Positions 6,055-9,015 of a stretch of DNA of 9,015 bases are shown here, piece by piece. The translations under genes were made by a program, and so were the position numbers. Each line of letters begins with the position of its first letter. Positions within the stretch are counted from its first letter, which is position 1. Origin of the DNA: Planctomycetota bacterium (lineage in GTDB: Bacteria > Planctomycetota > Phycisphaerae > WQYP01); assembly GCA_021818565.1 (NCBI GenBank), contig JAKATV010000163.1:1-9015 (forward strand). The letters run 5' to 3'. The notes under the pieces were generated by a model. It did not search any database and was not told the DNA's origin. It saw nothing but the letters and a program-made list of their open reading frames with translations.

Positions 6055-7029
6055 TCAATGCCCCTGCATCATAGCATGGGCTAACGCGGCCGCACCGATG
6101 ATTCCGGCGTCATTGCCAAGTTCCGCAGCACGGATTTCGACCGCAGGCGGATCCATTTTCCAATAATTGGCGTCAAAATGCCGCCGGATGGGCTGTAGAA
6201 GAAACTCGCCCGCCGCAGCCATACCGCCGCCAAATATGATCATCTGCGGATCCAGCCAATGCACCGCACTGATACAGGCGACAGCCAGATACCGGCAAGT
6301 CTGATTCCAGACTTCCAAGGCCAGTTCATCGCCCCGTCGGGCATGATCTTCCACATCGCGTGCTGTAAGTTCCCCGAGTTGATTCAGCGCGTCACGCAGG
6401 CTGGAGGTAACCTCCGGGTCATGCAGGGCTTGGACGGCCCGCTGACCCACGCGGCTGGCCGCCGTGTACATTTCCAGGCACCCCTTTTGTCCACAACCGC
6501 ACAAAGCGCCGTCCGGCACGACGATCGCATGACCCAACTCCCCAGCCATATCGGTGTGGCCGCGAATCAGATGCCCATCGACGATAATGCCTCCGCCCAC
6601 GCCAGTGCCCAGTGTGATCATCATCATATTGCGCACATTTAAGCTTTTCCCCGCCCCGGCAAAAAATTCCCCATAGGCGGCGGCCCGGGCGTCATTTTCC
6701 AAAATCGCCGGTTTACCCAGCGCCGCCGAAATACGATCTCTTAATGGAACATTTTCCCACCCCGGCAAATTAGCGCTGCGAATGACCACACCTTTTTCAG
6801 TGGACAGCGGTCCGGGGGAATCTATACCCACCGCGGTGATGGCGTCCAGTGGCAGGCCCGCTGCTCGAACCGCTTCCCCACCGGCGGCGACCATATTAGC
6901 GATCACCGCGTCCGGACCGCGGCCCGTGGGCACGCTGACTTTGGAGATTACCTTACCCGCACAATCCAGCACGCCGGCTTTAATGTTGGTTCCGCCCAGA
7001 TCCAGACCCATATACAAGCCGTCACCCAC
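6055..7029 (-). CDS. ROK-family sugar kinase (glucokinase-like)
   Basis: This cytoplasmic kinase (324 residues) is predicted to phosphorylate glucose or a related hexose with ATP. Visible motifs are the phosphate-binding LDLGGTNIKAG (9-19), the catalytic END with Asp113, a second ATP-binding loop TLGTGVGGGI (139-148), and MAGELGHAIV with Glu164 and His167. The ROK zinc site is formed by His167, Cys177, Cys179 and Cys184 in LCGCGQKGCLE. There is no N-terminal winged helix, which argues for an enzyme rather than a NagC/Mlc-type repressor. The GTG start at 7029 is chosen because AGGAG ends 5 bases before it and the domain begins at once. The frame stays open to an ATG at 7176, but that extension has no domain. 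An alternative ATG at 7011 (MGLDLGG) lacks a clear ribosome binding site. N-acetylglucosamine, mannose or fructose kinase activity cannot be excluded. It is followed by purU and preceded by the GH2 gene on the same strand. The stop is TGA. Confidence 0.9.
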   Translation of the reverse strand: MGDGLYMGLDLGGTNIKAGVLDCAGKVISKVSVPTGRGPDAVIANMVAAGGEAVRAAGLPLDAITAVGIDSPGPLSTEKGVVIRSANLPGWENVPLRDRISAALGKPAILENDARAAAYGEFFAGAGKSLNVRNMMMITLGTGVGGGIIVDGHLIRGHTDMAGELGHAIVVPDGALCGCGQKGCLEMYTAASRVGQRAVQALHDPEVTSSLRDALNQLGELTARDVEDHARRGDELALEVWNQTCRYLAVACISAVHWLDPQMIIFGGGMAAAGEFLLQPIRRHFDANYWKMDPPAVEIRAAELGNDAGIIGAAALAHAMMQGH

Positions 7030-7116
7030 CGCATCTCCTGTTTTTAAAAAATCGAACGTTAGAAGCGAGAATCCATGGTTCTCCCTTCCGATGACAACAG
7101 CCTGCCACGCCTGCCC

Positions 7117-7132
7117 AAGCATGTCAATGCTT
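7117..7132 (-). promoter_or_regulatory. Inverted repeat overlapping a TTGACA, upstream of the ROK kinase
   Basis: AAGCAT and ATGCTT are separated by four bases, giving a perfect 6-base inverted repeat 88 bases before the kinase start. On the minus strand it contains a consensus -35 box, TTGACA (7127-7122). No acceptable -10 box follows at 16-18 bases (CAGGCT at 17), so a promoter is not established. It could be an operator for a sugar-responsive regulator. A second, imperfect repeat (GAGAA...TTCTC around CCATGG) lies at 7067-7083. Confidence 0.22.
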
Positions 7133-7205
7133 ACGCCTAACCAATGGCCGGTGATCCCGCAAGACCCGGTCCGCAAAGAGCTTGGCGGAGCGATTAACCA
7201 GCTCC

Positions 7206-9015
7206 TTACAAATGGCCTTTACGCGGCGGCGCGACCGTATGAATCGCGATGGTTTCCGGGGCCAGGCCTTTGGCGCTTGCGGTAACGTGAATGACACCCG
7301 GCGTGCGATCGGCCTGCACCAATACCATGCAATAGCCATAAAACGCCTTGTGGGAATGGGCCTCATTAAGCTCGTGGCATGCCGGATCGCCATTTCCAGA
7401 GCCGACAATCCTGCCCGGCCCGGTAATGGCAAAGTGCACCAGATTCATGGCATTGGTCACCACGTGGCCATTGGCATCCATCACGGATACCGCAATAGGA
7501 GCGATATCTTCACCATTGGCCCGTATTTTGGGCCATTGATTTACCAGCCGCAAGCCTACCGCCGGGCCGGTGGTGCGTTGGGTCCAGGTGGCCACAAGTT
7601 TTCCATGGTTATACCCGCGCGCCACAAGCTTGCCGGGCTGGTAGGGAACCTGCCAGTCCAGATACCAATATTTGGGCATTTTCTTTTGACCGATTTTTTT
7701 GCCATTAAGAAATAGTGCCACGGTGTCGCAGTTTGCGTAGCAGCGCACCAGCACATCCTTGCCGATCATGGATTTTGGTAAATCCCATTGCGGGCAGATG
7801 TAAACCAGCGGCTTTTTACCCCACCAGGCTTTGTAGTAATACGCATCGGGCTTGGGAAAGCCGCAGATGTCCAAGACGCCAAAATGAGAATTTACATCCG
7901 GCCAGCCGTCAGGCGTGGTTTCGCCACGGTAATCAAAACCGGTCCAATTAAAACCACCCTCGACAAATTTTTGTGTGGCAATAGGCTTCCAGGTATCCCA
8001 GGCGTATTGCGACCAGTTGGTATGCATGGTGTACTGGCTTACCAGCCCCTTGCTTTTGCTGCTTGTCAGTACGCCCCGATCACTGCACGTGCTGCCGATT
8101 TCACTGCCGAAAATAGGAAGATTCGGCAGAAGTTTGTGCATCCAGACATAATCCTGCGGATGATAGTTAATACCCTGCAAATTTTCCACATGGGTAAAGC
8201 CATGCGGATAACCGCCGTTCATGGCGCAGGTAATCGGCCGGGTGCGATCATACTTATGCACTTCATGCATCAAAGCGCGGAAAACTTTGGCACCATATTT
8301 GGTGCCCTGAATCTTCCATTCCTCATTGCACATGGACCACATAATCACACTGGGATGATTACGATCGCGGAGAATCAGAAATTTAATGGCTGACATATTA
8401 TTATATGGCTCGCCCACCGCGGATTTGGGGTTCTGCGTATCGGTCGGATGGCGATTTTCATCCATGACCAGCATACCAAGGTGATCGCAAGCGCGATAAA
8501 ACGCCGGTGAAACGGGATTATGCGACGTGCGGTACGCATTGGCATGGAGTTCCTTTTTCAACATCATCACGCGCCACCACCAGAGGTTGTTCGGTGCCCC
8601 GATCCCCACGGCGGGAAAATCAGCATGGTTGCATTCACCTTTTATTTCCACGCGCTTGCCGTTAAGGAAAAAGCCGTTGGCGGGGTCAAAGCGAAGCGTG
8701 CGAATACCGAACGTGGTGTATTTGGCATCCGCCATTTGGCCGTCTGATTCGATGACCGTATGCAGTTTGTATAAATTGGTGTGGTGCAGGCTCCAGAGAG
8801 CCGCATGCGCCAACGCGGCATGCTGCTAATCCGTGGCATGCTGCCCGGCGGAAAGAATTTCCGCCTGATGTGTGGAGGCAACCGCATGGCCGGCGGGGTC
8901 ATATATGGTTGAAATAATTGAAAACACAGCGGCATGGGAACGATTATTGGCAACCGTGGTTTGAATAGTCAAATTCGCGTTGGCATGATCTCCCGTCAAC
9001 GAGCCATAATGAATG
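7206..9015 (-). pseudogene. Glycoside hydrolase family 2 (beta-galactosidase-like), interrupted by an in-frame TAG; 5' end outside window
   Basis: This GH2 enzyme would hydrolyse terminal beta-linked galactose or similar sugars. From the edge to 8829 the frame encodes 62 residues of the immunoglobulin-like domain (LTIQTTVANN, FSIISTIYDPAG, AEILSAGQHATD). A TAG follows at 8828-8826, and the same frame continues with QHAALAHAALWS and 530 more residues. These hold the TIM barrel (FGIRTLRFDP, GFFLNGKRVEIKG, RTSHNP), acid/base Glu at 8322-8324 in WSMCNEEW, and the nucleophile Glu in PIFGSEIG. Beta-sandwich domains follow (FLNGKKIG, then GLRLVNQWPKIRANGEDIAPI, GPGRIVGSGNGDP). The TTG at 8813 gives a 535-residue frame, but it starts inside the domain and has no ribosome binding site. 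No frameshift is seen and both catalytic Glu are kept, so the break is one codon: a recent nonsense mutation, a sequencing error, or readthrough. The normal stop is TAA, 176 bases before the ROK kinase start. Confidence 0.82.

Noticed and set aside
7122..7127. Consensus -35 (TTGACA) upstream of the ROK kinase as a full promoter
   Set aside because: No -10-like hexamer lies at 16-18 bases, so only the inverted repeat is listed, at low confidence.
7030..7176. 49-residue N-terminal extension of the ROK kinase frame from the ATG at 7176
   Set aside because: It lacks domain similarity and a good ribosome binding site, while AGGAG lies 5 bases before the GTG at 7029, directly ahead of the ROK domain.
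7206..8813. GH2 frame read as a complete 535-residue gene starting at TTG 8813
   Set aside because: The start lies in the middle of the immunoglobulin-like domain, and the same frame continues upstream beyond a single TAG with matching domain sequence.
8817..8844. Ten-base direct repeat GGCATGCTGC, spaced 18 bases, flanking the TAG
   Set aside because: I considered an 18-base in-frame duplication as the cause of the stop, but the remaining halves of the two units differ and the number of residues between the AG turn and the LW motif seems normal, so a point change is simpler.

Overview
The window looks like chromosomal DNA of a heterotrophic, polysaccharide-degrading bacterium, most likely a Planctomycetota member (possibly Phycisphaerae). 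The lineage call is an inference from recalled protein families. The degenerate c-type-cytochrome-like protein at 4015-5097 and the small Sm-fold-like protein at 3551-3859 both resemble families I associate with planctomycetes. Two large glycoside hydrolases beside a sugar kinase and a transporter fit that lifestyle. No mobile element, CRISPR array, tRNA or rRNA was seen.

Layout: 2-961 (+) is the C-terminal three quarters of a major facilitator transporter whose start lies outside the window. It converges on a secreted family 3 glycoside hydrolase (1168-3333, -), which has its own leader and a consensus TATAAT promoter near 3420. Upstream on the same strand is a 102-residue conserved hypothetical gene (3551-3859, -). 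That gene is divergent from a secreted cytochrome-like protein (4015-5097, +) across a 155-base region holding promoters for both directions and a structured leader. Next, on the minus strand, comes a tight pair: a ROK-family sugar kinase (6055-7029) followed 17 bases later by purU, formyltetrahydrofolate deformylase (5114-6037). The right end (7206 to the edge, -) is a family 2 glycoside hydrolase (beta-galactosidase type) whose reading frame is interrupted by one in-frame TAG codon.

How the genes may work together (inference): the GH3 and GH2 enzymes would release monosaccharides from oligosaccharides, the transporter could import sugars, and the ROK kinase would phosphorylate glucose or a related hexose. 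purU supplies formate and free tetrahydrofolate and is probably cotranscribed with the kinase for reasons the sequence does not explain. The cytochrome-like protein and the small Sm-like protein appear unrelated to sugar use.

The main points of interest are the single in-frame TAG in the otherwise intact GH2 gene, replacement of the near-universal Lys-His pair by Thr-Asp in the GH3 active site, a CX4CH rather than CXXCH haem-like motif, and a hairpin-rich leader ahead of the cytochrome-like gene. I did not find strong evidence for a wholly new system.
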